Origin: Pseudomonas poae
GTDB taxonomy: Bacteria > Pseudomonadota > Gammaproteobacteria > Pseudomonadales > Pseudomonadaceae
Length of the DNA stretch: 64,000 bases
Reading direction: 5' to 3'
NCBI RefSeq assembly: GCF_001439785.1
Contig: NZ_JYLI01000026.1
Coordinates: 1 to 64,000 of the forward strand
The position numbers and the translations under genes were made by a program. The number at the start of each line of letters is the position of its first letter. Within the stretch, counting starts at the first letter, position 1. The notes under the pieces are model-generated. The model saw only the letters and a program-made list of their open reading frames with translations. It had not been told where the DNA came from and did no database searches. Below, piece by piece: positions 47,421-56,286 of this stretch.

Positions 47421-48013
47421 TGGAGCGGCCAGTCGTCATTGCGCTCCACTACCAGAATGATGTGCTGCATCCGGAAGGACGTATCAAGGTAGGTCTGGAC
47501 GAGGATGGAGCCGTTCGCGCGAATCTGATTGCCTCTGCGAGCGCATTACTGCGTGGCGCGCGAAAAAATGGCTGGCCAATCATTCATGCGCGTGTGGCGT
47601 ATCGAGGCGATTACTCCGACTTGATCGCTAACGCGCCGATATTAAACAGCGTCAAGAAGATCGGTGCCGTGATTGACGGCACGTGGGGCGCCGAATTCCT
47701 CGATGCCTTGAGTCCCCATGAAAACGGCAAGGAATTCATCATTACCCACAAGCGGATCAACGCATTTTACGGCACGCATGGGGAAGCCCTGCTAACCATG
47801 CTCAGCGCGCGCACGCTGATCATTGCCGGTGTGGCAACTCATTCCGTCGTGGAAAGTACCGTAAGGCATGCCGTGGACTGCGGTTATCACATCGTCGTCC
47901 CCGCAGACGCGTGCTCTGCCGCTGACCCGGCGGCACATCAAGCGTCGCTTAAAAGCATGAGTCTGATCGCTGAAATCTCCAGCGTTGACCACTTGTTCGA
48001 GGTGCAATCATGA
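47420..48013 (+). CDS. Isochorismatase-fold protein lacking the usual catalytic Cys
   Basis: About 197 aa of the cysteine-hydrolase superfamily fold. D14 (LHYQND) and K111 (ITHKR) of the triad are present. The nucleophile position in the conserved GVxTxxCV motif reads GVATHSVVES, so the Cys is replaced by Val (near 143). This resembles true isochorismatases, which act without that Cys, rather than amidohydrolases of the family. TGATG overlap with the beta gene (ATG 47420) and ATGA overlap with the next gene show tight coupling. Its role in the second pathway is unknown; hydrolysis of a vinyl ether, or a non-enzymatic function, are options. Confidence 0.8.
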   Translation: MERPVVIALHYQNDVLHPEGRIKVGLDEDGAVRANLIASASALLRGARKNGWPIIHARVAYRGDYSDLIANAPILNSVKKIGAVIDGTWGAEFLDALSPHENGKEFIITHKRINAFYGTHGEALLTMLSARTLIIAGVATHSVVESTVRHAVDCGYHIVVPADACSAADPAAHQASLKSMSLIAEISSVDHLFEVQS

Positions 48014-48804
48014 GCCTGGAAGGAAAAGTTGCAATCATCACCGGCAGCACTCAGGGGCTGGGGCTGGATATTGCCAAAGTCATGATCGCCCAAGGGGCGC
48101 AAGTTATGCTGGTCGGGCGTAATGCCAGTGCAGGAAAAGCCTTATGCGACGAACTGGGGCCCTGCGCTTCCTACACAGAGTGCGATGTGGAAAACGATGA
48201 AGATATTGATCGGTGTATTGACAACACCCTCAATCAATTCGGAAAAGTCGACATTCTGGTTAACAACGCGTGTATCTACACCGATCAGGGCATTGAGTCT
48301 TCCCGGGAAGATTGGCACAAAAGCCTGAACGTCAACGTTATCTCTGCCGCCATCTTCGTGCAAAAAGTCTCTCCCCTGCTGAAGCCTGGCAGCACGATAG
48401 TGAACATCACCAGCACGGGTGGGAAATTCGGTGCGGCCGGCCGCGCACTCTACCCTGCATCCAAAGCGGCGATGCTGCAATTGACCAAGAATTTCGCCGT
48501 GACCCTGGCCCCCAGGGGCACTCGCGTTCTGAGCGTATCGCCGGCCTGGACCTGGTCCCCGACCGTCGCCACTCTGACAAACAATGATATAGCCCTCGCC
48601 GACCGCGTCGGTGCTGACTTCCACCCTCTGGGTCGCATCGGACGAGGTGAAGAAGTCGGGAATGTTGTTGCTTTTCTCTGCACGTCCGGCGCCTCTTGGA
48701 TGACCGGCGTGGATATACCTGTAGATGGAGGTTTTTCCATCCTGGGTCCGGACAGAGGTATATCGCCTCGCGTGTGGTTCCAGCGTCATTCCGATTCTGA
48801 ATAG
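48010..48804 (+). CDS. SDR-family oxidoreductase (candidate cis-diol dehydrogenase)
   Basis: 264 aa. TGSTQGLG near 10-17, NNACIY near 87, ITSTGG and YPASKAAML for the catalytic Ser-Tyr-Lys, and the C-terminal DGGFSILGP. It is NAD(P)-dependent. Placed after a Rieske dioxygenase, it may oxidise the cis-dihydrodiol product. It overlaps the previous gene by 4 bp. Sequence alone does not fix the substrate. Confidence 0.85.
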   Translation: MSLEGKVAIITGSTQGLGLDIAKVMIAQGAQVMLVGRNASAGKALCDELGPCASYTECDVENDEDIDRCIDNTLNQFGKVDILVNNACIYTDQGIESSREDWHKSLNVNVISAAIFVQKVSPLLKPGSTIVNITSTGGKFGAAGRALYPASKAAMLQLTKNFAVTLAPRGTRVLSVSPAWTWSPTVATLTNNDIALADRVGADFHPLGRIGRGEEVGNVVAFLCTSGASWMTGVDIPVDGGFSILGPDRGISPRVWFQRHSDSE

Positions 48805-48826
48805 TTTGATCTAGAGGAACATAAAA

Positions 48827-50062
48827 ATGGGCGAATTCATCGGTATCCAGACCCTGGACAAAGCGCACACCTTTCGCGGCTATCTTGCTGTTCCCGCGAG
48901 CGGAAAAGGCCCGGGACTCGTACTCGGCCAGGAAATTTTTGGCGTCAATGCAAACATGCGTGCCGTGGCGGACCTCTATGCTGAAGAGGGATACGTGGTA
49001 TTGGTGCCCGACCTGTTCTGGCGAATGGAGCGCGACGTCGATCTCGGTTACACGGAACAGGATTTTGCGAAAGCGATCGATTTTTTCCAGCGCGTGGATT
49101 TGGATCTGGCTGTTCAGGATATTTCCGCCAGCTTTGCCAAGCTCAAAACCCTGGACCAGGTTGAAGGCGACGACTTCGGTTTCGTCGGCTTCTGCATGGG
49201 CGGCAAACTGGCGTACCTGACGGCGACACGCACCAAGGCCGCCTGCTCGGTCGGCTTCTATGGCATGGGCATCGAAAACTATCTCGACGAAGTGGATAAC
49301 ATCAAGGGTCGACTGGTGCTTCATTTTGCCGAGAACGACGCTTACTGCGACGCTCAGGCCCGGGCAAAAATCAGCGCGGCCTTGAAAGGCCACAAGGGTT
49401 CGGAAATCTATGTGTATCCGAATGTCGACCACGCTTTCGCCCGTGCAGGCAGCGCTCACTTCGACAAACCCACGGCCCTCATGGCGCACGAACGCACCAT
49501 TGCCGCGTTGAAGCGCGAGATTGGCCCGAACTTCAATCTTTCGAACCTGTGGGACGAGCATGTAAAGCATGAGTTCGATACCCGGGACGTTCCCGCAACG
49601 ATGGCCACCATGGTCGCGGAGCCCTACGTCAATCACATCCCGACCATGACCGGTGGGGTAGGCAGCAAGCAGCTAAGCCGTTTTTATCAGCACCACTTTG
49701 TCCATGGAAACCCGCCGGACATGAAACTGATCCCCCTGTCCCGGACAGTGGGTGCGTTGCAGATCGTCGATGAATTCATCATGTGTTTTACCCACACGAC
49801 GGAGATCGATTGGATGCTCCCGAACGTGGCGCCCACCGGAAAGTACGTCGAAATTCCCATGCTGGGCGTCGTCCGCTTCAGGGGCGACAAGCTCTACCAC
49901 GAGCATATCTACTGGGATCAGGCGAGCCTGCTGGTCCAGGTCGGTCTGCTTGACCCGACAGGCTTGCCTGTCGCAGGCGTGATCACTGCGCAGAAGCTAC
50001 TGGATGAGGCACTGCCTTCGAATACGTTGATGGATAACTGGAAGAATAGCGAAGCCCTGTGA
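48827..50062 (+). CDS. Dienelactone hydrolase fused to an NTF2/SnoaL-like domain
   Basis: 411 aa, far longer than dienelactone hydrolases (about 235). Residues 1-235 carry the DLH alpha/beta-hydrolase fold: QEIFGVNANMRAVADLYAEEGYVVLVPDL, nucleophile Cys in GFCMGGKLAY (near 123), Asp in HFAENDAYC and His in VDHAFARAG. Residues 250-411 form a second domain resembling the NTF2/SnoaL cone fold (YVNHIPTMTGG, then DEFIMCFTHTTEIDWMLP, VEIPMLGVVRFRGDKLYHEHIYWD). It may hydrolyse a lactone formed in the pathway. GAGG lies 10 bases upstream of the ATG. The gene is continuous, with no frameshift. Confidence 0.85.
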   Translation: MGEFIGIQTLDKAHTFRGYLAVPASGKGPGLVLGQEIFGVNANMRAVADLYAEEGYVVLVPDLFWRMERDVDLGYTEQDFAKAIDFFQRVDLDLAVQDISASFAKLKTLDQVEGDDFGFVGFCMGGKLAYLTATRTKAACSVGFYGMGIENYLDEVDNIKGRLVLHFAENDAYCDAQARAKISAALKGHKGSEIYVYPNVDHAFARAGSAHFDKPTALMAHERTIAALKREIGPNFNLSNLWDEHVKHEFDTRDVPATMATMVAEPYVNHIPTMTGGVGSKQLSRFYQHHFVHGNPPDMKLIPLSRTVGALQIVDEFIMCFTHTTEIDWMLPNVAPTGKYVEIPMLGVVRFRGDKLYHEHIYWDQASLLVQVGLLDPTGLPVAGVITAQKLLDEALPSNTLMDNWKNSEAL

Positions 50063-50168
50063 TGCCACGCTGGGCAGTCCCGCAAACGGCAGGATCGCCC
50101 AGCCCCATGTCCATCTCGACATTTCGCCAAATTTTTTCTGCGCAAACTTGACTCAAAGGTGTGCCGCC

Positions 50169-51635
50169 ATGACCGATCAAGCCATTAAAGACCTGAAAAT
50201 CTACCACCCTTATATCAACGGTAAATCCTGGCAAAGCGACGGCCAGCCGGAACAGGTCGTGATCAACCCCTACACCCAACAAGCCATTGCACGCGTGAAG
50301 CTTGCGACGGCAGCCGACATCGACAGCGCCATCGCGTCAGCATTCGAAGCGCAAAAAACCTGGGGCAAAACGCTCGCGAAGGAGCGTGAGGCCATTCTTT
50401 GCCGTGCTGCGGATATCATCGAGCGCCGTCGCGGCGACATTGCGAAGATCCTCATCGAGGAAGGCGGCAATGTGTTCGGCAAAGCCATGTTCGAATGCGA
50501 CTACATGGTCAGCACATTCCGCATCGCCGCAGGACAGGCACGCGATATCCGTGGCGAAACCATGCCTGCCGACGGTGCGGGTCGTATCTCGATGTCCATC
50601 AGGCAACCGCTGGGTGTCATTGCAGGCGTTGGCCCTTTTAACGCCCCGCTGCTCTTGAACGGGAAAAAGCTCGCCCCTGCCTTGGCCGCCGGCAACGCAT
50701 TCCTCATGAAGCCGGCCCCGCAAACCCCGCTGATTGGTTTGCTCTTCGCCGAGATTCTGGAAGAAGCTGGCGTCCCACCCGGCGTGTTCAGCGTGCTGCC
50801 CACCACCAATGAAGCGCTCGGAGACAAGTTCTTCTCCGACAAACGCGTGAAGATGGTGACCTTCACCGGTTCGGCAAAAGTCGGCCGGTACCTGTCCGAA
50901 TTGGCTGGCAAGTTCCAGAAGCGCATCGTCCTGGAACTTGGCGGTAAGAGCCCCATCGTCATCCTCAATGACGCGAAGCTGGACTATGCTGTCAGCGCCG
51001 CGGCTTTCGGCATCTTCTTCAACCAGGGCCAGGTGTGCATGGCCAACTCGCGGATCATCGTCGAGGAAGGCCTTTACGACGCGTTTTGCACTGCGTTCGT
51101 TGAAAAGGTCCGTTCCATTCGCTGTGGGGACCCTGCCGACCCCGCCACGATCGTGGGCCCACTGATAAGCGCCAACCAGTGCGAATTCATCCGTGGCCAG
51201 ATCGACGAGGCCATTGCCAAAGGGGCCACGCTCCTGACGGGTGGTGAATATCTGGGAAACCTGTTCCAACCCGCCGTATTGACCGACGTCACGCCATCGA
51301 TGGCTGTTTATGATGAAGAGAGCTTCGGACCGTTGGTTTCCATATACAAGGCTAAAGACTTCGAGCACGCCATTGAGTTGGCAAACGATACGTCCTACGG
51401 TCTTTCTTCCGGCATTGTGACGAACGACCTTCAGAAGGCGTTCGACTTCGCACTGCGTATCGAAGCAGGCTCGGTGCATATCAATGACAATTCTTTCGAC
51501 GATGATCCAAACGCTCCTTTCGGAGGGTTCAAGGATAGCGGCCACGGCAAGGAAAATGGTCGTTACTCCATTCACGACATGACCGAGCTAAAGTGGGTAA
51601 CTTTACAGTTGGGTGAGCGTGCCTTTCCTATCTGA
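50169..51635 (+). CDS. Aldehyde dehydrogenase (aromatic-aldehyde type)
   Basis: About 488 aa NAD(P)-dependent ALDH. It has GVIAGVGPFNAPLLLNGKKLAPALAAGN near 144-171, FTGSAKVGR, the general-base Glu in LELGGKSPIVIL and the nucleophile Cys in NQGQVCMANSRII. The N-terminal and active-site text is close to vanillin/benzaldehyde-type dehydrogenases. It is last of the ten-gene run; the gap from the hydrolase (106 bp) is longer than others. ATG 50169 has AAAGGTG upstream. It probably oxidises an aldehyde released in the second pathway. Confidence 0.88.
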   Translation: MTDQAIKDLKIYHPYINGKSWQSDGQPEQVVINPYTQQAIARVKLATAADIDSAIASAFEAQKTWGKTLAKEREAILCRAADIIERRRGDIAKILIEEGGNVFGKAMFECDYMVSTFRIAAGQARDIRGETMPADGAGRISMSIRQPLGVIAGVGPFNAPLLLNGKKLAPALAAGNAFLMKPAPQTPLIGLLFAEILEEAGVPPGVFSVLPTTNEALGDKFFSDKRVKMVTFTGSAKVGRYLSELAGKFQKRIVLELGGKSPIVILNDAKLDYAVSAAAFGIFFNQGQVCMANSRIIVEEGLYDAFCTAFVEKVRSIRCGDPADPATIVGPLISANQCEFIRGQIDEAIAKGATLLTGGEYLGNLFQPAVLTDVTPSMAVYDEESFGPLVSIYKAKDFEHAIELANDTSYGLSSGIVTNDLQKAFDFALRIEAGSVHINDNSFDDDPNAPFGGFKDSGHGKENGRYSIHDMTELKWVTLQLGERAFPI

Positions 51636-51647
51636 TGAGCAATAATA

Positions 51648-51676
51648 ATGGCCCCATCCTGCCGGATTGGGGCCAT
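51648..51676 (+). terminator. Hairpin terminating the ant/dioxygenase run
   Basis: A perfect 9-bp stem, ATGGCCCCA and TGGGGCCAT, with an 11-base loop, 12 bp after the ALDH stop. A weak T-rich tail (GTATTAAT) follows. Confidence 0.6.
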
Positions 51677-51903
51677 GTATTAATCCACACAGTCGCTGGG
51701 GACGGATTTCAGAATACGGAAATAATGAGCACTGAGCGATAACTGTGATTCCGAGAAGTTTTACACTTAAAAAATGGTTTAACCGGAAATGGAATGACCT
51801 CACCGAGTTGGTCTACCAAGGAAACAGCTAGCGTGCATAGCTAGTTTTGATTTTCAGATAATCGGTGTGAGGCCTACCTATTGGGAATGGAGGTCCGCCG
51901 CAG
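51677..51903. other. Probable ICE/chromosome boundary region
   Basis: About 230 bp between the catabolic run and the first ICE-type gene. No tRNA, integrase or clear direct repeat is seen. A short inverted repeat AGCTA/TAGCT surrounds 51828-51844. In related elements parA lies close to one end, which makes this the likeliest attachment region; the assignment is inference. Confidence 0.35.
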
Positions 51904-52653
51904 ATGAGCGTTTATGGTTTCAATCTGAATACGAAAACCTTCTATCGCCCTATAGATGCAGCATTGCGCTGGTGTAATCTCACTCGCTACGAAGCCCAAA
52001 TTATCCAGGCGGATTGGTCTCGTCCTGAAAACCTTGCGACCCTCTTTCCACAATGGCCCAATCTTCACATCGCTGTCGAAAGGATTTTAGACGCCATACG
52101 CAATGGGGAGCTGCCGTATGGCTGCCTCGGCATTTCTGTTCCTTTCGGAAGCTATGTAGAACCCTTTCAGCTGACCATCCGCCATTCAGACTTACGCCGC
52201 TGGATGGAAATTCATTATACCGACCATAAGCCGATTTTTTTATTCGAGTCCGGTGAGGATGTACCAGCAAAGGTGAGCCTCGGAAGTTTTCTCTCATTGA
52301 AAGCAGACCGAGACGAGTTATCGAGGGAGCTGAAAGCGCAACAGCAGCGCTTCCATGAGGTACTTGCAGAACTCAAGTCGATTGGACTCGAAAGAGATGA
52401 CCTCAAAGCCTTGGCCAAAACTAATGGCCAACTCAGCGAGCGCAGCGAACTGACCTATCACAACATCATTGGGGCATTGGTCAGCCTTCTCTTGGACCAT
52501 TCGCCCGCCGGAAAACCTCTTTCGGTATTCACGAATCAAGCAGCCATCGTTGATGCCATTGTCGCTCGTCACAAAGATGTGCCCGGCCTGAGCAAGCGCA
52601 CGCTGGATGAAAAATTTGCCGTAGCCAATCGTAGCATCAAAAAAAATACCTAA
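51904..52653 (+). CDS. ICE-associated protein of unknown function
   Basis: 249 aa, not recognised as a characterised family. The N-terminal half is globular and aromatic-rich (MSVYGFNLNTKTFYRPIDAALRWC). A coiled-coil-like stretch lies near 135-170 (LKADRDELSRELKAQQQRFHEVLAELKS). The C-terminal part (VFTNQAAIVDAIVARHKDVPGLSKRTLDEKFAVANRSI) resembles short regulatory tails of mobile-element proteins. GGAGG lies upstream of the ATG. It precedes alpA in the same direction. No catalytic motif is visible. Confidence 0.7.
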   Translation: MSVYGFNLNTKTFYRPIDAALRWCNLTRYEAQIIQADWSRPENLATLFPQWPNLHIAVERILDAIRNGELPYGCLGISVPFGSYVEPFQLTIRHSDLRRWMEIHYTDHKPIFLFESGEDVPAKVSLGSFLSLKADRDELSRELKAQQQRFHEVLAELKSIGLERDDLKALAKTNGQLSERSELTYHNIIGALVSLLLDHSPAGKPLSVFTNQAAIVDAIVARHKDVPGLSKRTLDEKFAVANRSIKKNT

Positions 52654-52768
52654 TCGGGCCAATTGCGTTGCAATAGGGTTGATTGCAATGCAATGACTCA
52701 TCCGCCGTGGTGCGATTCAATCCATGTCACTTCCCAACACGCGCCAATTGGCGCCAGGAGTGACTAGC

Positions 52769-52993
52769 ATGTCCAGCCAATCTGTCCCCTCAGTTGAAGC
52801 GCCTCAACCCCAACGCCACATCATGCGGCGTGAGGAGGTCGAGCAAAAAACCGGCTTCAAACGTGCGCACATTTACAACCTGATGAAGGAAGGCAAGTTT
52901 CCGCGGGCGAAGCGTATCGGACTGCGCGCAGTTGGCTGGGACTCACTGGAAATCGAGCACTGGATTGCAGAACGCCTCTCGCTACAGGAGTGA
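52769..52993 (+). CDS. alpA: AlpA-family regulator (excisionase-like HTH)
   Basis: About 74 aa. IMRREEVEQKTGFKRAHIYNLMKEGKFPRAKRIGLRAVGWDSLEIEHWIAERL is the classical AlpA winged-helix domain, which binds DNA near integrase or att genes of prophages and ICEs. ATG 52769 with AGGAG upstream is chosen over 52724. It ends 4 bp before parA, so the two are coupled. It probably acts in excision or control of the element. Confidence 0.88.
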   Translation: MSSQSVPSVEAPQPQRHIMRREEVEQKTGFKRAHIYNLMKEGKFPRAKRIGLRAVGWDSLEIEHWIAERLSLQE

Positions 52994-52997
52994 GGTG

Positions 52998-53843
52998 ATG
53001 CACGTGGTCTCGGTGGTGTCCACCAAGGGTGGCGTAGGCAAAACTACAGTAGCGGCGAACCTCGGTGGCCTGTTGGCCGATGCTGGTCTGCGTGTTCTGC
53101 TCTTGGATCTAGATAGCCAACCCACCCTCTCCAGTTATTATTCACTGAGCCAGAAAGCTCATGCAGGTGCGTACGAGCTCATTGCACTCAATCTAACAGT
53201 GCCTGAACGAATAATATCTAGGACTGCAGTCGTCGGTCTCGACCTGATTTTCTCCAACGACGATCAAGGTCGACTGAGCACCTTGTTGCTGCATGCACCT
53301 GACGGACGACTGCGCCTGCACAATTTGCTCAACGAGTTGAGTCTCAATTATGACCTGCTTTTGATCGACACTCAGGGAGCACGCAGTGTATTGCTGGAGA
53401 TGGCCATCCTGGCCTCGGATCTCGCCCTCTCTCCCATCACGCCGGAAATGCTCGCTGCCCGCGAAATGCGCCGTGGCACCTTGAAGTTACTGAGTGAGCT
53501 CGAACCGTTTCGCCACCTAGGCATCGACCCGCCGCCCTTACGGCTCTTACTGAACCAGGTGAACGTCAATCGAGTGGACACCCAGATGATCATCCGAAGC
53601 CTGCGCGAGACTTTCGCAGAGGCTACCAATATCTCGGTGCTAGACACCGTAATCCCCGACCGCGTGGCATATCTCAATGCCGCCTCCCTCGGTTTACCGG
53701 TCCACCGAATAGATAAGTGTCTATCGAGTAAACGCCGACGTTCGCCGTGTGCGTTAGAAATCATGCAAGCGCTGGCTATCGAATTATTTCCTGAATGGCG
53801 CGAAGCGATCTCATCGGTAATGAGGTGTGCGGAGCCTCGATAA
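52998..53843 (+). CDS. parA: ParA/Soj-family partition ATPase
   Basis: About 281 aa. Deviant Walker A KGGVGKTT starts at residue 10; the Asp motif is LLLIDTQGARS; the N-terminus has no HTH. It is an ATP-driven partition or element-maintenance protein, typical of the first genes of PFGI-1/PAPI-1-like ICEs. ATG 52998 has TGAGG upstream. It follows alpA by 4 bp. Confidence 0.9.
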   Translation: MHVVSVVSTKGGVGKTTVAANLGGLLADAGLRVLLLDLDSQPTLSSYYSLSQKAHAGAYELIALNLTVPERIISRTAVVGLDLIFSNDDQGRLSTLLLHAPDGRLRLHNLLNELSLNYDLLLIDTQGARSVLLEMAILASDLALSPITPEMLAAREMRRGTLKLLSELEPFRHLGIDPPPLRLLLNQVNVNRVDTQMIIRSLRETFAEATNISVLDTVIPDRVAYLNAASLGLPVHRIDKCLSSKRRRSPCALEIMQALAIELFPEWREAISSVMRCAEPR

Positions 53844-53927
53844 AACAAATCGCCCAATCAGCATTTCACCAATTTATTTTTGTTTGATCAGCCTTGAGCC
53901 CAGCAGGGCTTGGTAAGGAGTTTTCTA

Positions 53928-54137
53928 ATGTTGGATCAGTTTCCTATCGTCGTTCAGCCTTCCATTCGACCACGCGACGCGGCTTGCGAGGAGTACTGCA
54001 CCGTGGTTTTTCGTCTGCAAGGGGGGCGCTCGGCCATGGTGTGGTTCCTCGCAGAACTCTCCCAACATTTCGAAGGTACAGGGACTGCCGAAATCGTGAA
54101 ATTCGAGGTCGGTGACCATTTGCGTAGCCTGCGTTAA
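53928..54137 (+). CDS. Small ICE protein, unknown
   Basis: About 69 aa (MLDQFPIVVQPSIRPRDAACEEYC...). No family is recognised. It is supported by an AGGAG ribosome-binding site, its position between parA and parB-like genes, and end spacing of 14 bp to the next start. It contains no membrane segment. Confidence 0.6.
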   Translation: MLDQFPIVVQPSIRPRDAACEEYCTVVFRLQGGRSAMVWFLAELSQHFEGTGTAEIVKFEVGDHLRSLR

Positions 54138-54151
54138 CCGAGGCGGTTGCG

Positions 54152-55741
54152 ATGAAGAAACTCAGTCAGGAGGAAGTCACCGACAAGCTGCACCAGGACC
54201 ACTTCACTCAAGGTCCTGGACTGGAGCGACTCTCCGATCCAATCACCGACACTCCCATGCAGGTCACTCTGGAACAGTTACGCCCCTACGAACACAATCC
54301 CCGCTTCATCCGTAATCCGCTTTATGACGATATCAAGGCATCGATCCGTGAACGCGGGCTGGATCAACCGCCACCGATTACCCGCCGCCCGGGTGAAACC
54401 TCTTTCATCATCCGCAACGGTGGTAATACGCGCTTAGCCATTCTCGGCGAGCTGTGGCAGGAAACTCGCGACGAGCGTTTCTTTCGGATTCACTGCCTGT
54501 TCCGACCTTGGAGCAATGAAACCAACGCCCTACTCGGCCATCTGGCGGAAAGCGACCTGCACGGCCAACTCACGTTCATCGAAAGGGCCCTGGCAGTAGC
54601 CAAACTCAAAACCATGCTTGAGTCGGATGGCCCAGAGCTCTCACAACGGGAGCTGGCTCGACGTCTTGCCGCTGGAGGCTATCCGGTTTCGCAGTCGCAT
54701 ATCAGCCGGATGCTGGACACCCTCGAACACTTATTACCCGCCATTCCACAAACTCTGTATGCCGGCTTGGGTAAGCCTCAGATAGAACGTCTGATCGGTC
54801 TACGTAGTCAGGCTGAGCGAACCTGGAACCGCTATCCAACCACCACAGTCGCGTTTGCAGAGTTCTGGCTGGAGACCATGGGCTACTTCGATTGCGATCC
54901 TGAATCCTTTGATCTTGAGCAGATTCAGGACGAATTGCTCGAACGCATGAGCCACTTGCTCGGACAGTCCTACCGTATGCTGGCCCTGGAGCTGAGCGAT
55001 ACCCAACGGGTCGTCTCCACGCCCGGGGCTGTAACGACCACGCCCTCCAAGAGCGTCTATTCGCAAAGCGTACATGAAGCCACGGCAGCCCGCCCCTCCT
55101 CCGACACCAACCCCCAATCAACTGATGCCAAGAGCAAGGTAGAGCCAAATCCAGAAGAACTGCTCAGGGCCCCCGAAACAAATGCTTCACCTGCGGTCAG
55201 CCCTCTACCACGCGTTCAACAGATTCGTGAGCAAATCAATCGCGAGATATCCAGCGAGGCGACGTCTCCAGTCGAAACCTGCCCAATCGACGACCTCTGG
55301 ATCATCACACCACCGCTGGATACCCCAGAACAACTGCGTTTAGCCATTGCCGGACTGGCTCGTGAAATGGCGACCTATGCCGGAGATGCCGAGAGCATCA
55401 TTGATCAAAAGCTTGGCTTGGGCTTCACCTTGGACATTGAGCGACTTGATCTTTCAGCGCCTCGCTCGACCGGCGTGCACCTAATGCTCCTGGCCCTGCT
55501 ACGTGCTCAAGACGAGGTGAACTGGGAAGATCGCAAGCAAATACCCTCCGCACTGTTCGGGCAGCTATTGTTGGGGGTCTATCAACTCCCTCTACCAGAT
55601 CGACCAGTCACGGACGTGGGGCTGGAGCGACTGCCGGACAGTCTGTTAATCAAACTGTTTCGCCTGATACGCCTGGCCCGGCGTCTAATCGACTTAACAC
55701 TCATCTCTGAAGACAAAAACTCACCGGAGGAGCTGAGATGA
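54152..55741 (+). CDS. ParB-like nuclease-domain ICE protein
   Basis: 529 aa, longer than plasmid ParB. The N-terminal ParB/Srx-type domain occupies about 35-130 (VTLEQLRPYEHNPR, then GLDQPPPITRRPGETSFIIRNGGNTRLAILGEL). A central HTH follows near 150-200 (LSQREL, GYPVSQSHISRMLDTLEHL). The C-terminal half is long and poorly defined, with a low-complexity linker near 290-370. It probably pairs with ParA in maintenance or controls ICE genes. It starts 14 bp after the small protein and overlaps the next gene by 4 bp. Confidence 0.85.
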   Translation: MKKLSQEEVTDKLHQDHFTQGPGLERLSDPITDTPMQVTLEQLRPYEHNPRFIRNPLYDDIKASIRERGLDQPPPITRRPGETSFIIRNGGNTRLAILGELWQETRDERFFRIHCLFRPWSNETNALLGHLAESDLHGQLTFIERALAVAKLKTMLESDGPELSQRELARRLAAGGYPVSQSHISRMLDTLEHLLPAIPQTLYAGLGKPQIERLIGLRSQAERTWNRYPTTTVAFAEFWLETMGYFDCDPESFDLEQIQDELLERMSHLLGQSYRMLALELSDTQRVVSTPGAVTTTPSKSVYSQSVHEATAARPSSDTNPQSTDAKSKVEPNPEELLRAPETNASPAVSPLPRVQQIREQINREISSEATSPVETCPIDDLWIITPPLDTPEQLRLAIAGLAREMATYAGDAESIIDQKLGLGFTLDIERLDLSAPRSTGVHLMLLALLRAQDEVNWEDRKQIPSALFGQLLLGVYQLPLPDRPVTDVGLERLPDSLLIKLFRLIRLARRLIDLTLISEDKNSPEELR

Positions 55742-56286
55742 ACTTGTCCTTCAATATGCTCAATCAAGCCATGCTAACCCAGGTACTGCACGAACTCCGT
55801 CTGGGCAACCTGCAACGCTGCAAGGCACTTGGACTGAGTGAGGATGACATCTTCGTGCTGCAATCCTTACCACCGACCACGTTATCGCGCCTGGCCCATG
55901 CCACAGTCCCTTGGCTTGAGGTCAAGATTGACTCGCCAGTGCTACATCGTTTGATTGAACAAGCTGAACGCGACGAACAGAACGAACGGTTGATCAACCG
56001 GGCGCTCAAGCTCGGCGCCAGCAGCACCATCATGTACCAGTGCTTTGGCTTGGCGCATTCGGAAACCGCCATGCGCCGGCGTCTGCTCAAATTAGAAACC
56101 CGTAAAGGCCGCCCCCAACATTTAAGCGAAGCGCAGGAACATGCGTTGTGGCAGCGTTGGTGTCAAATACGAACAGAAGATGGGACCGAGGATAAACTCG
56201 ACGCCATGATGATGCTTGCCGAAGAGCAGCAGATCAGCTTGACCATCGTATGGCAGCAGATCGACCAGTACAGCAACAAAACATGA
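55738..56286 (+). CDS. DUF2857 (STY4526-like) ICE protein
   Basis: 182 aa. Features are the N-terminal LSFNMLNQAMLTQVLHELRLGNLQRCKALGLSEDDI and a C-terminal HTH-like stretch KLGASSTIMYQCFGLAHSETAMRRRLLKLETRKGRP. It belongs to the core set of PFGI-1/SPI-7-type elements and may be a transcription regulator. ATGA overlaps at both ends show it is part of one operon with the ParB-like and replication genes. Confidence 0.82.
   Translation: MNLSFNMLNQAMLTQVLHELRLGNLQRCKALGLSEDDIFVLQSLPPTTLSRLAHATVPWLEVKIDSPVLHRLIEQAERDEQNERLINRALKLGASSTIMYQCFGLAHSETAMRRRLLKLETRKGRPQHLSEAQEHALWQRWCQIRTEDGTEDKLDAMMMLAEEQQISLTIVWQQIDQYSNKT

Noticed and set aside
48407..49636. 409-codon minus-strand frame opposite the SDR and DLH-like genes
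   Set aside because: Antisense to two well-supported genes; no recognisable domain.
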